Source of the DNA: Streptosporangium carneum
GTDB lineage: Bacteria > Actinomycetota > Actinomycetes > Streptosporangiales > Streptosporangiaceae
Assembly (NCBI RefSeq): GCF_027922005.1
Contig: NZ_BSEV01000017.1
Location: 1 to 64,000 of the forward strand
Direction: 5' to 3'
DNA length: 64,000 bases
Under the pieces are notes generated by a model, which saw only the letters and a program-made list of their open reading frames with translations, was not told where the DNA came from and searched no databases. This document shows positions 49,826-59,326 of the stretch, one piece after another. How positions within the stretch are numbered: position 1 is the stretch's first letter; every line of letters begins with the position of its first letter. A program made the position numbers and the translations under genes.

Positions 49826-50647
49826 TCAGGCCTTCAGCGACGCGGTGATCGCCATCGTGGTGTAGGCCATGGTGAAGCCGCCTCCGATCGCGTCGACGGC
49901 GGCCCCGACGCCCTCCAGCACCTCGGCCAGCCTGTCCGGCGGGAGCCGGGTGAGCGCACCGGTGGTGGGCAGCAGGTCGAGCCAGTCGTCGCGGCCGTAG
50001 TACCGCTCCCAGTCGAATCGCCACTGCTCCGGCTCGCCGAACCCGGCCGCCTCCCGGATCCCGTCGGCGAACGTCGCGAACATCTCCTGGTAGACGTCCT
50101 GGGCGGACCTCGGCGCTCCGGCGCCGAACGGCGAGCCGGGCGCCGCCTTCCGGAGCCCGTCGGCGAGGGCCTCCGCGACGGAGGGCGGCGGGTCGTACAC
50201 GTGCGCGAACACCGCCAGCAGGCCGCCGGGACGCAGCACCCGCGCCGCCTTGGCCACGCCCGCGACGGGGTCCACCCAGTGCCAGGACTGCCCGGCGACG
50301 ACCGCGTCGAAGGCGCGACCGGCGGCGTCCCAGTCCTCGAACCTCGCCACCTCGACCTCGACCCCGGTACGACGGGCGAACTCGGCCATCCGGACATCCG
50401 GCTCGACGCCCAGCACGTTGCACCCGGCCGCCAGGAACTGGCGGGCCTCTATGCCGGTACCGCAGCCGACGTCGACGATGTCGGGGCCGGGGCTGGCTGC
50501 GATGACCCGCCGTACCAGGGCGTCGGGATACTCGGGCCTGGCCCGGTCGTAGCGTTCGGCGTCGACCCCGAACGACTCCGCCGTCCGCCTGGCCTTGTGG
50601 GGCTCGTTCCGCGGAGGCCACGGTTGCTCCTGCGATATAGTGGGCAT
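49826..50647 (-). CDS. Class I SAM-dependent methyltransferase
   Basis: 273 residues. After a conserved RRTAESFGVDAERYDRARPE leader come motif I (DIVDVGCGTGIEARQF), an acidic VLGVEPD, AFDAVVAGQSWHWVDP and VLRPGGLLAVFAHVYDPP. These match the Methyltransf_11 group common beside TetR genes. Substrate unknown. The ATG lies 6 bases after TATGGT, so the message is probably leaderless, and the start codon itself is inside an operator-like dyad. Confidence 0.88.
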   Translation of the reverse strand: MPTISQEQPWPPRNEPHKARRTAESFGVDAERYDRARPEYPDALVRRVIAASPGPDIVDVGCGTGIEARQFLAAGCNVLGVEPDVRMAEFARRTGVEVEVARFEDWDAAGRAFDAVVAGQSWHWVDPVAGVAKAARVLRPGGLLAVFAHVYDPPPSVAEALADGLRKAAPGSPFGAGAPRSAQDVYQEMFATFADGIREAAGFGEPEQWRFDWERYYGRDDWLDLLPTTGALTRLPPDRLAEVLEGVGAAVDAIGGGFTMAYTTMAITASLKA

Positions 50648-50682
50648 GCGCCCACCATAGTGGGCAGGTGCCCACTCTGCAA
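50640..50682 (-). promoter_or_regulatory. Leaderless promoter with operator filling the -35/-10 spacer
   Basis: On the minus strand TTGCAG (50682-50677), a 17-base spacer and TATGGT (50659-50654) form a promoter. The spacer is the palindrome AGTGGGCACCTGCCCACT (shared last base). A second dyad, GTGGGC-N4-GCCCAC (50640-50655), covers the end of the -10 and the ATG. The divergent TetR gene starts 61 bases away. Confidence 0.7.
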
Positions 50683-50742
50683 TCGGGCAGCGGTTCGCGA
50701 TGAGCGAAGGGCGGGCGAGGGCACGAGAAGGAGGAACGGGCG

Positions 50743-51345
50743 ATGCCGACTGGAGTGGCCTTGCGGGACGTGCGGCAGCAGTTGTTCGAGGCCGCCGAGC
50801 GCGTCCTGCTCCGGGACGGGGCGAACGGCCTGACCAGCCGGGCGGTCACGGCGGAGGCGGGCGTCGCCAAGGGGGTCCTGCACCGGCACTTCGAGGACTT
50901 CGACGCCTTCCTCGCCGAGCTCGCGCAGGAGCGCGTCGCCCGGCTCGAGGGCCAGGCCGCCGCCCTTCGCGGCTCCGCCGGGACCGGCAGCGTCGACGGC
51001 AACCTGACCGAGGCGCTGATCGTCCTGTTCGACCCGGTCGCCGTGGCGATGGTTGGCCTCGTCATCTTCCGGGATGAGTTGCGTGCCCGGCTGCGGCAGT
51101 CCCGGCCGGCTCCCGGCATCCCGGTCCTGACGGACGCGGCGGCCATGATCGCCGCCTACCTGAACGAGGAGTGCGAGCTGGGCCGCATCGCGGCGGACGC
51201 CGACGTGGACGCGCTGGCGCTCTCCCTGATCGGGGCCGGGCACATGCTGTTCGCCGGCCGGGAGGGGGTCGCGCCGGAGCCCGAGGAAGTCGGCAAGGTC
51301 GTGAACGCCGTCATCGCCGATGTCGTGCAAAGACGACTGCTGTGA
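50743..51345 (+). CDS. TetR-family regulator
   Basis: 200 residues with the helix-turn-helix LTSRAVTAEAGVAKGVLHRHFEDFDAFLAE at residues about 31-60 and an all-helical ligand domain (AVAMVGLVIFRDELRARL). AAGGAGG precedes the ATG. It is divergent from the methyltransferase and is the obvious ligand for the paired GTGGGC/GCCCAC dyads in between. Confidence 0.88.
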   Translation: MPTGVALRDVRQQLFEAAERVLLRDGANGLTSRAVTAEAGVAKGVLHRHFEDFDAFLAELAQERVARLEGQAAALRGSAGTGSVDGNLTEALIVLFDPVAVAMVGLVIFRDELRARLRQSRPAPGIPVLTDAAAMIAAYLNEECELGRIAADADVDALALSLIGAGHMLFAGREGVAPEPEEVGKVVNAVIADVVQRRLL

Positions 51346-51362
51346 GCCGGCGACCGCGCACC

Positions 51363-51385
51363 TATAGTCAGTGAGGTGGCTGACT
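51363..51385 (+). promoter_or_regulatory. TATAGT -10 and AGTCAG-N8-CTGACT dyad over a TetR start codon
   Basis: TATAGT (51363-51368) lies 7 bases before the GTG, suggesting a leaderless message. AGTCAG (51366-51371) and CTGACT (51380-51385) are exact arms that cover the -10, the start site and the first codons. Confidence 0.55.
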
Positions 51386-51987
51386 CAACAAGAGCGCGGG
51401 GTGCCGACAAGCGCCGGAGACTGACGGCCGCGGCGGCGAGGGTCCTGCACCAGCAGGGCGTGGAGCGCACCACCATCGCCGACGTCGCCGCCGCCGCCGA
51501 CGTCCCCGTCGGGAACGTCTACTACTACTTCAAGACCAAGGACGAGCTGGTCCAGGCCGCCTTGGCCGAGCACGCCGGACACCTCGCCGAACTCACCGGC
51601 GGCCTCGACGCGCTCCCCGACCCCCTCCAGCGCCTCAAGGCGCTGGTCGAGGCCTGGGTCGGCCGGCGTGACACCGCGGCGCGCTACGGCTGCCCCACCG
51701 GCACCTTGGCCGCCGAACTCGACAAGCGCGCCGAAGGAGGCCTCGACCTGGAAGCGGGCAAGGTCATCCGGCTGCTCCTGGACTGGGTCGAACGTCAGTT
51801 CCGCGAACTGGGCCTGCCCGACCCCGACGACCTCGCGCTCACCTTCGTCGGCGCCTACCAGGGCATGTCACTGCTGGCCGCCGCCCTGCGCGACCCGGAC
51901 GTCATGACCCGCCAAGGCGCCCGCCTGACCCGCTGGCTCGACTCCCTCGCCGACCACGACACCAGGGCGGCGCCCCCGGCGCCATGA
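51376..51987 (+). CDS. TetR-family regulator
   Basis: 203 residues. The DNA-binding part reads RTTIADVAAAADVPVGNVYYYFKTKDELVQAAL. The C-terminal domain has YGCPTGTLAAELDKRAEGG, a pattern seen in TetR_C_16-like regulators of NmrA-type and quinone-type oxidoreductases. The gene begins with GTG directly after a -10-like element, so it is probably leaderless and self-regulated. The NmrA-like gene at 48725-49567 has a matching half-site and may be its target. Confidence 0.87.
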   Translation: MADSTRARGADKRRRLTAAAARVLHQQGVERTTIADVAAAADVPVGNVYYYFKTKDELVQAALAEHAGHLAELTGGLDALPDPLQRLKALVEAWVGRRDTAARYGCPTGTLAAELDKRAEGGLDLEAGKVIRLLLDWVERQFRELGLPDPDDLALTFVGAYQGMSLLAAALRDPDVMTRQGARLTRWLDSLADHDTRAAPPAP

Positions 51988-52199
51988 TCTCCCGCGCGTC
52001 CCCGAACGCCCGTCCGGCCCGATCGACGCGACCCGCCTTCGACCTTCCCCAAGGCCACCGCCGCCGAGATTTCGCGGCGCACCGGCTGAACCCCTTCGCA
52101 ACCTTTGGCGCGCGGACCGCAACTCCCGGCCGTGTCGGCGAAGACGGTGCGACGCCTAGCGTGCTTGCCGTAGGCGGTGTCCGAGGATCGGAGAAAACG

Positions 52200-53801
52200 A
52201 TGGTCGACATGCGCGTGGCACTCGCCTGCGCGGCCGTGACGGTCACGGCGGTGGCAGGGTGCGCCCAAGGGGCCGAGGAGGTCGCCGGCGCCGGCCGTAC
52301 GGCACAGCCGCAGGTCAGACTGGACAGCGGCGTGATCGGCGGCGTGGACGACGGCGACGTGGTCAGGTTCCGCGGCGTCCCCTACGCCGCGCCACCCGTG
52401 GGACGGCTGCGCTGGCGTTCCCCCGAGCCTCCGGCCGCGTGGCGCGGAGTCAGGGCGGCCACCGTCTCCGGCCCCGTCTGCCCGCAGCCCGGCACGGACC
52501 CGGCGCGGGTCAGCGGACAGGAGGACTGCCTCACGCTCGACGTCACGATGCCGAAGAAGGCCGCGACCACTCCCCGGCCCGTCATGGTGTGGCTCCACGG
52601 AGGAGGCTTCACCGCGGGAACCGGCTCGGAGACCGACCCCCGGCGGCTGGCGGTCGAAGGCGACATGGTCGTCGTCACGGTCGAGTTCCGGCTGGGGGTG
52701 CTGGGCTACATGGCGCTGCCCGGCATGACCGACGCGGGCAGCTTCGGGCTGCAGGACCAGCAGGCCGCCCTGCGGTGGGTACGGCGCAACGCCGGGGCGT
52801 TCGGCGCGGACCCGCGAAACGTGACCCTGTTCGGCGAGTCCGGCGGCGGCGTCGCCGTCTGCGGCCACCTCACCTCACCCGCGGGCAGAGGCCTGTTCAG
52901 CAAGGCGATCATGCAGAGCGGCGCCTGCGGGACCGTCCTGCTGGCCAACTCGGCCGGACCTGGCTCCCCCCGCCTGCCGTTCTGGCGCCCGATGCGCGAC
53001 AGCGTCGCCGCGACACGGGCCGGGGCGAAACAGCTCGGCTGCCCCGTCGACCAGGGCGACGCCAAAACCCTCGACTGCCTGCGCGCCCAGCCGCTCGCCA
53101 GGCTGCTGACGCTCACGGGGAGGTTCGCCGCGGCGGCCTACGGCGGCCGCACCCTGCCGCGCCGGCCGGCACGCGCCCTGGAGGAGGGGCGCTTCTCCAA
53201 GGTGCCGGTGCTGTCCGGCCACACCGCCGACGAGGCGCTGATGTTCGCCGACGTGTTCGCGCTGGCGGGTAAGCCGATCACCGACGCCGACCTGCCCGGC
53301 CTCCTGGCCCAGGGGTTCGGCGACAAGGCCGACGAGATCGCCGGGCGCTACCCTCGCGAGGACCATCCGAGCGCGGCCCAGGCGTGGGCCGCCGCCTACA
53401 CCGACGCCGTCTTCGCCTGCCCGCACGCCGAGGCCGACGACGCGCTGGCCCGCCGCACCCCGGTGTACGCCTACGTGTTCGCGGACAGGACCGCGCCGCC
53501 GTACCTGCCGACGCCGCCCGGCTTCCCCGCGGGCGCCCCGCACGCCTCCGAACTGGCCTACCTGTTCGAGGTGAAGGACAAGCCGATCGACCTGGACGGC
53601 GAGCACGTGCCGCTGACCCCCGCCCAGCGGGCCGTGGCCGACGACATGGTGGCGGCCTGGACGACCTTCGCGCGCACGGGCGCCCCCGGCGGGAAGGGGT
53701 GGCCGCGCTGGGAGCGGGGCCGCCGCCTGGCGCACGTGATCACCGAGAAGGCCGGCAGCACCGCCGTGACCGGCCCGCCGAGGTGCGGCGGAGAACGATG
53801 A
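52200..53801 (+). CDS. Type-B carboxylesterase, predicted lipoprotein
   Basis: 533 residues. The N-terminus VALACAAVTVTAVAGC has a lipobox (VAGC), so Cys21 is probably lipidated and the enzyme displayed outside the membrane. The alpha/beta hydrolase shows QEDCLTLDV (the EDCLxLxV signature), the oxyanion loop LHGGGFTAGTG, nucleophile FGESGGGVAV and a catalytic His in PHASELAYLFE. GGAG lies 10 bases from the ATG. The stop overlaps the histidine-kinase start (ATGA), linking an extracellular esterase to a signalling pair. Confidence 0.9.
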   Translation: MVDMRVALACAAVTVTAVAGCAQGAEEVAGAGRTAQPQVRLDSGVIGGVDDGDVVRFRGVPYAAPPVGRLRWRSPEPPAAWRGVRAATVSGPVCPQPGTDPARVSGQEDCLTLDVTMPKKAATTPRPVMVWLHGGGFTAGTGSETDPRRLAVEGDMVVVTVEFRLGVLGYMALPGMTDAGSFGLQDQQAALRWVRRNAGAFGADPRNVTLFGESGGGVAVCGHLTSPAGRGLFSKAIMQSGACGTVLLANSAGPGSPRLPFWRPMRDSVAATRAGAKQLGCPVDQGDAKTLDCLRAQPLARLLTLTGRFAAAAYGGRTLPRRPARALEEGRFSKVPVLSGHTADEALMFADVFALAGKPITDADLPGLLAQGFGDKADEIAGRYPREDHPSAAQAWAAAYTDAVFACPHAEADDALARRTPVYAYVFADRTAPPYLPTPPGFPAGAPHASELAYLFEVKDKPIDLDGEHVPLTPAQRAVADDMVAAWTTFARTGAPGGKGWPRWERGRRLAHVITEKAGSTAVTGPPRCGGER

Positions 53802-54994
53802 CGGCCACCCCGCCCCACCGCGTCTCGGCCAGGGTGACGGTGACCCTCCTGGTCGTGGCCGCGGCCGTGTTCGCCGCTCTCGACCTCGCGCTGTACCGGG
53901 CCGGGCAGCGCACCTCGGGAGCGTACGGCCCGGCGGCGGGGCTGGCCGCGGCCCTGCTCGTCGACCTCTGCCTGCCGTTCGCGCACCGCTTCCCCCGGGC
54001 GGTCGCCGCGGTGACGATCGCGGTCTCGGCCGCCGTCGCCCTCGCCAGAGCCGTGGCGCCCGGCCTTCTCAGCCCGCAGGGCCCGCCGCTGCCCGGCGCC
54101 GTGCCGATGTGCACGCCGGTCGTCGTGTGGTTCCTCGCCCACCGGCTGAGCCGCCGCGACGCGCTCGCCGGCACGGCCGCGCTCGCCGTGCTGGCCGCCC
54201 ATCCGTGGACGCCCGGCTGGCAGGCGGTCGGCTCCGGCCTGTCGGCCACCGTGCTCCCCGCGGTGCTCGGCCTCTACGTACGGGCCAGGGCCGACCTGGT
54301 CGCCTCGCTGCGCGAGCGGGCCGAGACCGCCGAGCGCGAGCGCCACCTGCTGGCCGAGCACGCCAAGGCCGCCGAGCGCGAACGGCTGGCCGCCGAGATG
54401 CACGACGTCGTCACCCACCACGTCACCGAGATCGTCCTCGCCGCCGGGGCGCTGAAGATCTCGGCGCCGGACACCGCCGTGCGGTCCGCCGCCGAGCAGA
54501 TCCGTGAGGCGGGCGCCAGGACCCTCACCGAACTGCGTGACCTCATCGGCGTCCTGAGCCGGGGCGACCAGGCTCCCCCGCGCCAGACGGCGGAACCCGC
54601 CGACCTGGCCGACGCCGTGCGATCCACGGGCGAGCCGGTCGCGCTCCACGTCAGCGGGGACCCCGCCGGGATCTCACCCGCGGTCGCGCGCGCCGCGCGC
54701 CGCGTGCTGCAGGAGTCGCTCACCAACGCCAGGAAGCACGCCCCGGGGGCACGGGTCGAGGTGGACATAGGGTACGGCCGTGACAGCGTGTCCGTCGCCG
54801 TGCGCAACGACCGGCCTGCGCGGCCCGCCGACCCCTCCCTGGCCGCCAGCGGTTCCGGCCTCGGACTCGACGGGCTGCGCCGCCGGGTCACCCTCCTCGG
54901 CGGCTCCTTCACCGCCGGCCCGCACCCCGGCGGCGGTTTCGCGGTGTCGGCGACCCTGCCCGCGGCCGTGCCCACAGAACGGGACTCCGAATGA
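53798..54994 (+). CDS. NarL-type sensor histidine kinase
   Basis: 398 residues. Four or more membrane segments occupy residues 1-165. The HisKA_3 domain has the phospho-acceptor His202 in EMHDVVTHHV, and the HATPase_c domain has LQESLTNARKHAPG (N-box) and SGSGLGLDGLRRRV (G-box). There is no large sensor domain outside the membrane, as in the intramembrane-sensing DesK-like group. Overlaps with both neighbours (ATGA) imply one unit of esterase, kinase and regulator. Confidence 0.9.
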   Translation: MTATPPHRVSARVTVTLLVVAAAVFAALDLALYRAGQRTSGAYGPAAGLAAALLVDLCLPFAHRFPRAVAAVTIAVSAAVALARAVAPGLLSPQGPPLPGAVPMCTPVVVWFLAHRLSRRDALAGTAALAVLAAHPWTPGWQAVGSGLSATVLPAVLGLYVRARADLVASLRERAETAERERHLLAEHAKAAERERLAAEMHDVVTHHVTEIVLAAGALKISAPDTAVRSAAEQIREAGARTLTELRDLIGVLSRGDQAPPRQTAEPADLADAVRSTGEPVALHVSGDPAGISPAVARAARRVLQESLTNARKHAPGARVEVDIGYGRDSVSVAVRNDRPARPADPSLAASGSGLGLDGLRRRVTLLGGSFTAGPHPGGGFAVSATLPAAVPTERDSE

Positions 54995-55665
54995 TCAAGG
55001 TGCTGGTGGCCGACGACGACCCGATGGTCCGCCGTCATCTGCGCACGATCCTCACGGCCGACGACCGGGTCCAGGTGGTCGCCGAGGCCGAGGACGGCGC
55101 GGAGGCCGTGGAGGCCGTCGTGCGGACCGCACCCGACGTCGTCCTCATGGATCTGCGGATGCCCGGCGTCGACGGGATCACCGCCACCGCCGAGATCGCC
55201 CGGATGGCCGACCCGCCGGTGGTCGTCGCGCTGACCACGTTCGACTCCGACGCCCACGTGCTGCGGGCGCTGCAGGCGGGCGCGGGCGGCTTCCTGGTCA
55301 AGTCGACGTCGCCGGAGGACCTGGTCAGGCTCATCGAGGTGGCGGCGGGCGGCCACACGGTGCTGTCCCCCGTGGCGGCCCGGCGGCTGGTCACGCGCTC
55401 GGCCGAGACCGCGAGCCGCCGCCAAGCCGTACGGGCCAGGGTGGAGGCCCTGAGCGACCGCGAGCGTGACGTGCTGCGCTGCCTCGGCGAGGGCCTGACC
55501 AACGGCGAGATCGCCGGCAGCCTGTTTTTGTCGGAGGCCACCGTCAAGAGCTACATCTCCCGCCTGCTGACCAGGCTCGACCTGGCCAACCGCACCCAGG
55601 CCGGCCTCCTGGCCCACGAGGCGGGCCTGACGGGGGAACCGGGACCGGGAGACGGCCGCCCGTGA
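54991..55665 (+). CDS. NarL/LuxR-type response regulator
   Basis: 224 residues. The receiver domain has acidic residues Asp8-Asp10, phospho-acceptor Asp54 (VVLMDLRMPGVDG) and the lysine in GGFLVKSTSPEDL. A LuxR helix-turn-helix follows (LSDRERDVLRCLGEGLTNGE, then EATVKSYISRLLTRLDL). It is coupled to the histidine kinase and is its obvious partner. Targets are unknown; the esterase gene in the same unit is one candidate. Confidence 0.92.
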   Translation: MIKVLVADDDPMVRRHLRTILTADDRVQVVAEAEDGAEAVEAVVRTAPDVVLMDLRMPGVDGITATAEIARMADPPVVVALTTFDSDAHVLRALQAGAGGFLVKSTSPEDLVRLIEVAAGGHTVLSPVAARRLVTRSAETASRRQAVRARVEALSDRERDVLRCLGEGLTNGEIAGSLFLSEATVKSYISRLLTRLDLANRTQAGLLAHEAGLTGEPGPGDGRP

Positions 55666-55870
55666 CGCCGCCGCCGGCGGCCGGCTGGCCGGCCACATTT
55701 GGCTACTTTCGGAATCCGACCGGCGACGGCGAGTAGCATTGATTCGGGTCGGAGCCCCGCCAGGCCTTCCCCGCGGCGTGCGCCCACGGCGGGTGCCGCC
55801 CCTCACCCTCGGCGGCGCGGCCCCGGCCGTGGCCGGCCGCCCGCACCCCGACGCGGAGGATGTGACAGCT

Positions 55871-57433
55871 GTGAGGCCAGACCGGCGATCCGGCATCAAG
55901 ATCGGGCCCGACGACCCCCGTTACGAGCCGCTCTGCCGGGGCTTCAACCCCAGATGGCGCGCCGAGCCCGACCACATCCGGCTGCCCAGGACCGCCGAAG
56001 AGGTCAAGAACGCCCTGCAGGAGGCCCTCCACGAGCCGTCGACGCCGCAGAGGTCACGCATCACGGTGCGATCCGGCGGCCACTGCTACGAGGACTTCGT
56101 GTGCTCCGCGGACGTGCGGGTCATCATCGACCTGTCGCTCATGGACGGCGTCCAGATCGACGAGGCCACCGACACCGTCTGCGTCGAGGCGGGCGTCACC
56201 AACGGGCACCTCTACAAGAAGCTGTGCCTTCCGACCGGCAGGGCGCTGCCCGGCGGCTCGTGCCCCTCGGTCGGGATCGGCGGGCACGTGGTGGCCGGAG
56301 GGTTCGGGCCGCTGTCGCGCCAGCACGGCCTCACCGTCGACTACCTGCACGCCGTCGAGGTCGCCGTCGTGACGGAGAACGGCGAGGTCGAGCTGGTCAC
56401 CGCCACCGCCGACGACACCGACACCGACCTTGCGGACCTGTGGTGGGCGCACACCGGGGGCGGTGGCGGCAACTTCGGCGTCATCACCCGGCTGTGGTTC
56501 CGTGGCCTGCCCCCGGCCCCCAGGAGCGTCTTTCTGGCCACCGGCGGCTGGGAGTGGAAGCACATCGACGAGGGCCGCTTCCGACGGATCGTGGAGAACT
56601 TCGGCGCCTTCTTCGAGCAGCACCAGGGCGGTGCGGACGACGAGTACGCCGACCTGTTCGGGATCCTGCTGCTGAGCCACGCCAGCCGCACCGAGATCGG
56701 CCTGATCGCCCAGATCGACTCCGGGGTCCGCGACGCCCGCAGGCTGATCACCGACTTCCAGCACGAGATCAACTCGGGCGTGAAGCGGGCCCTGGGCCCG
56801 CTGACCGAGGCCCACGGGGAGTTCGCCGGCCTGGCCGTGCTGGGCGACCTCTTCACCGGCTCACGCCGGCCCGCCGCCGTGCCCTGGACGGTGGTCGAGA
56901 AGGTCACCGGCGCGCCGCACAACGACCGGTGCGGCAAGCACAAGTCGGCCTACATGCGCACCCGGCTGCCCGAGGACCAGGCGGGCGCCCTGTGGCAGGC
57001 TCTGACCGCGGACAGAGAGGTCTCCCGCGACGCGGTGGTGCAGATCGACTCCTACGGCTCCGCGATCAACCGGCGACGGCCCGGCGACACCGCGACGGCG
57101 CAACGCGACTCCGTCCTGAAACTCCAGCACCAGGCCTACTGGCCGGTCGGGCAGAGCGGCGACGACCAGCTGCGGTGGATCCGCACGCTGTACCGGGACA
57201 TGTACCCGCACGGCGTGCCCTCGCGCGGCGAGCACACCGACGGCTGCTACATCGGCTACCCGGACGTCGACCTCGGCGACCCGGAGTGGAACACCTCCGG
57301 CATCCCCTGGCCGACCCTGTACTACGGCGTCAACTACCCCCGGCTGCGGCGGGCCAAGGGGCGTTGGGACCCGAACAACGTCTTCCGGCACGCGCAGTCC
57401 ATCGAACCGCCGGACGGCGCCGGCCCGCCCTGA
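55871..57433 (+). CDS. FAD-linked oxidase with BBE domain and bicovalent flavin motifs
   Basis: About 520 residues. The PCMH/FAD_binding_4 domain carries RSGGHCYEDF (His71) and PGGSCPSVGIGGHVVAGGFG (Cys131). These are the two flavin attachment residues of berberine-bridge-enzyme/glucooligosaccharide-oxidase-type proteins, at the usual 60-residue spacing. The C-terminal BBE segment ends YYGVNYPRLRRAKGRWDPNN, then VFRHAQSI. Such enzymes oxidise sugars, alcohols or alkaloids with oxygen. The GTG at 55871 fits GGAGGA better than the GTG 9 bases earlier. No secretion signal seen. Confidence 0.88.
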   Translation: MRPDRRSGIKIGPDDPRYEPLCRGFNPRWRAEPDHIRLPRTAEEVKNALQEALHEPSTPQRSRITVRSGGHCYEDFVCSADVRVIIDLSLMDGVQIDEATDTVCVEAGVTNGHLYKKLCLPTGRALPGGSCPSVGIGGHVVAGGFGPLSRQHGLTVDYLHAVEVAVVTENGEVELVTATADDTDTDLADLWWAHTGGGGGNFGVITRLWFRGLPPAPRSVFLATGGWEWKHIDEGRFRRIVENFGAFFEQHQGGADDEYADLFGILLLSHASRTEIGLIAQIDSGVRDARRLITDFQHEINSGVKRALGPLTEAHGEFAGLAVLGDLFTGSRRPAAVPWTVVEKVTGAPHNDRCGKHKSAYMRTRLPEDQAGALWQALTADREVSRDAVVQIDSYGSAINRRRPGDTATAQRDSVLKLQHQAYWPVGQSGDDQLRWIRTLYRDMYPHGVPSRGEHTDGCYIGYPDVDLGDPEWNTSGIPWPTLYYGVNYPRLRRAKGRWDPNNVFRHAQSIEPPDGAGPP

Positions 57434-57566
57434 CCGGTCCGCTGCTCCTTCGGGAAGGCGAAGAGGACACAGGCCGGAAACCGGCTGACGCCCCTGCGAG
57501 GATCCACGCGATATGTGCGATTCCCGGCACTCGCGCGGACCGGCCGCCGGCCGCGACGATGGACCG

Positions 57567-57962
57567 ATGACCAGCGAACCCATCGACCTGACCGCCGCGC
57601 TGAGCTCCTTCGAGGCCCTCTGGAGCCCGCGGATCGTCACCCGTGTCAACGACTACGACGTCCGCATCGCCAAGGTGGCGGGCGAGCACGTCTGGCACGC
57701 CCACGACGACACCGACGAGTTCTTCCTCGTCCTGGACGGCGAGCTGAACATCGCCCTGCGCGGGGCGGAGGCCGGGGAGCGGGTCGTGACCCTGCCCGCG
57801 GGGGCGGTGTTCGTGGTGCCGCGCGGCGTCGAGCACAAGCCCTCCTCACCGGCCGGGGCCTCGATCCTGATGTTCGAACCGACCGGCACCATGTCCGTCG
57901 GCGACAGGCACGACCCCGTGCCCGGCCACGTCGACGCCACCACAGGCCACGAGCTGAACTGA
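57567..57962 (+). CDS. Cupin-domain protein
   Basis: 131 residues. The cupin motif 1 WHAHDDTDEFFLVLDGELNI and motif 2 LPAGAVFVVPRGVEHKP give a His-His-Glu-His metal set. This sequence type is common in bacteria as a mannose-6-phosphate-isomerase-like cupin of unknown activity. The ATG is the internal one matching the family start. It follows the oxidase by 133 bases and may be a partner, which is only inferred from position. Confidence 0.82.
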   Translation: MTSEPIDLTAALSSFEALWSPRIVTRVNDYDVRIAKVAGEHVWHAHDDTDEFFLVLDGELNIALRGAEAGERVVTLPAGAVFVVPRGVEHKPSSPAGASILMFEPTGTMSVGDRHDPVPGHVDATTGHELN

Positions 57963-58126
57963 CGGAAAGGGCCTCCGCGGCGTCGAGAGCCGCATGTCCG
58001 CCGGCCCGCGAGACGAGCCCCTCCCAGAAGCCCTCCCCCCGGAGCCCCCCGGGGGAAGCCGGCCGTGACGTCGCCGCCGACGGCGTGCGATCCTGACCAC
58101 CGGCGAAACGAGGATCGGGGGCTTGG

Positions 58127-59326
58127 ATGATCGACAGCGCCGGGCGGCTGGCGGGGGGCTCCGGGCCGCAGTCCAGGCGTCGCCGGGCCCTGACCTGGCA
58201 GTCGATGGGGGTCGTGCTGATCTGTGTGCTGGCCGACGTGGGCATGTTCGTGCTGACCAGGCCGGTGAGCGGCCCCGGGTACGCGATCGTGCTGGCCGGC
58301 ACGGTCGCCGCCGACCTGCTGCTGGCCGCGCCCGTGAGGTGGACGCGGGAGATCGCGATCGTGCACGCCGCGGTGGCCGCGATCACGCCGATGCTGCTGC
58401 CGTCCGGCCCCGAACCGGCCCAGGCGAACAACGCGGGCCTGATCGTGGCGGCGTTCCTGGCGGGGGCGTGGCTGCGGTCCTGGCCCGCGGTCGAGGCCCT
58501 GGGGGCCCTGGTGATCGGGCTGATGGTCAACCAGATGGTCACCGCGGTGGGGGCCTGGCCGGAGCGTGCCGTGGTGACGCTCACCAGTTGCATGCTGCCG
58601 TGGCTGGTCGGGCGCGTCACGATGGCCCGCCGCGCGTACGTCGCCGATCTCGAACGGCACGCCGACCACCTGCGCCGCGACCGGCAGGCGGCCGTACGGC
58701 GGGCCGTGGCGCGCGAGCGCGGCACGATCGCCAGGGACCTGCACGACGTGATCTCCCACCACGTCAGCACGATCGGCATCCACGCGGGCGCCGCCCGGCG
58801 GGAGCTGGCCGGCCGGGACGAGGCGGCCACGCGATCGCTGGCGGCCGTCGAGTCGGCCAGCCGGTCGGCGATGCTCGACCTGCGCAGGCTGCTGGACGTG
58901 CTGCACGGCGAAACGCCCGCCTCCGGCGACCGGCAGCCCGGCATCGCCTCCGTGGACGAGCTGCTCGACGGCGTCCGGTCGGCGGGGATCCCCGTACGGC
59001 TGGCGACGGACGGCCGGGGCGGGGAGCTGCCGGGTTCGGTGGACGTGGCCGTGTACCGGACCCTGCAGGAGGCGCTCACCAACGCCGTACGGCACGGCGA
59101 CGGGACGGGAGTGGATGTGGAGCTGCGCTATCGGCCGCAGGAGTTCACCGTGACCGTGACCAACGGGACCCCGGCCCGCGTGGAGCGCCCGGACGAGGGG
59201 CGCGCCCGCCGCGGCCTGGCCGGGGTCAGGCAGCGGGTGATCCTGCTCGGCGGCACGGTCCGCTACGGCCAGGCCGACGGACGGTCATGGCGGCTGGAGG
59301 CGGGCTTCCCGCTGGAGGAAACATGA
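58127..59326 (+). CDS. NarL-type sensor histidine kinase
   Basis: 399 residues. Several membrane segments fill residues 25-165. His206 lies in RDLHDVISHHVSTIGIHAGA, which is the HisKA_3 motif. The ATP-binding part contains LQEALTNAVRHGDGTGVDVE and RARRGLAGVRQRVILLGGTV. It resembles the first kinase in plan but differs in sequence, so it is a separate system. Its stop overlaps the response-regulator start (ATGA). Confidence 0.9.
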   Translation: MIDSAGRLAGGSGPQSRRRRALTWQSMGVVLICVLADVGMFVLTRPVSGPGYAIVLAGTVAADLLLAAPVRWTREIAIVHAAVAAITPMLLPSGPEPAQANNAGLIVAAFLAGAWLRSWPAVEALGALVIGLMVNQMVTAVGAWPERAVVTLTSCMLPWLVGRVTMARRAYVADLERHADHLRRDRQAAVRRAVARERGTIARDLHDVISHHVSTIGIHAGAARRELAGRDEAATRSLAAVESASRSAMLDLRRLLDVLHGETPASGDRQPGIASVDELLDGVRSAGIPVRLATDGRGGELPGSVDVAVYRTLQEALTNAVRHGDGTGVDVELRYRPQEFTVTVTNGTPARVERPDEGRARRGLAGVRQRVILLGGTVRYGQADGRSWRLEAGFPLEET

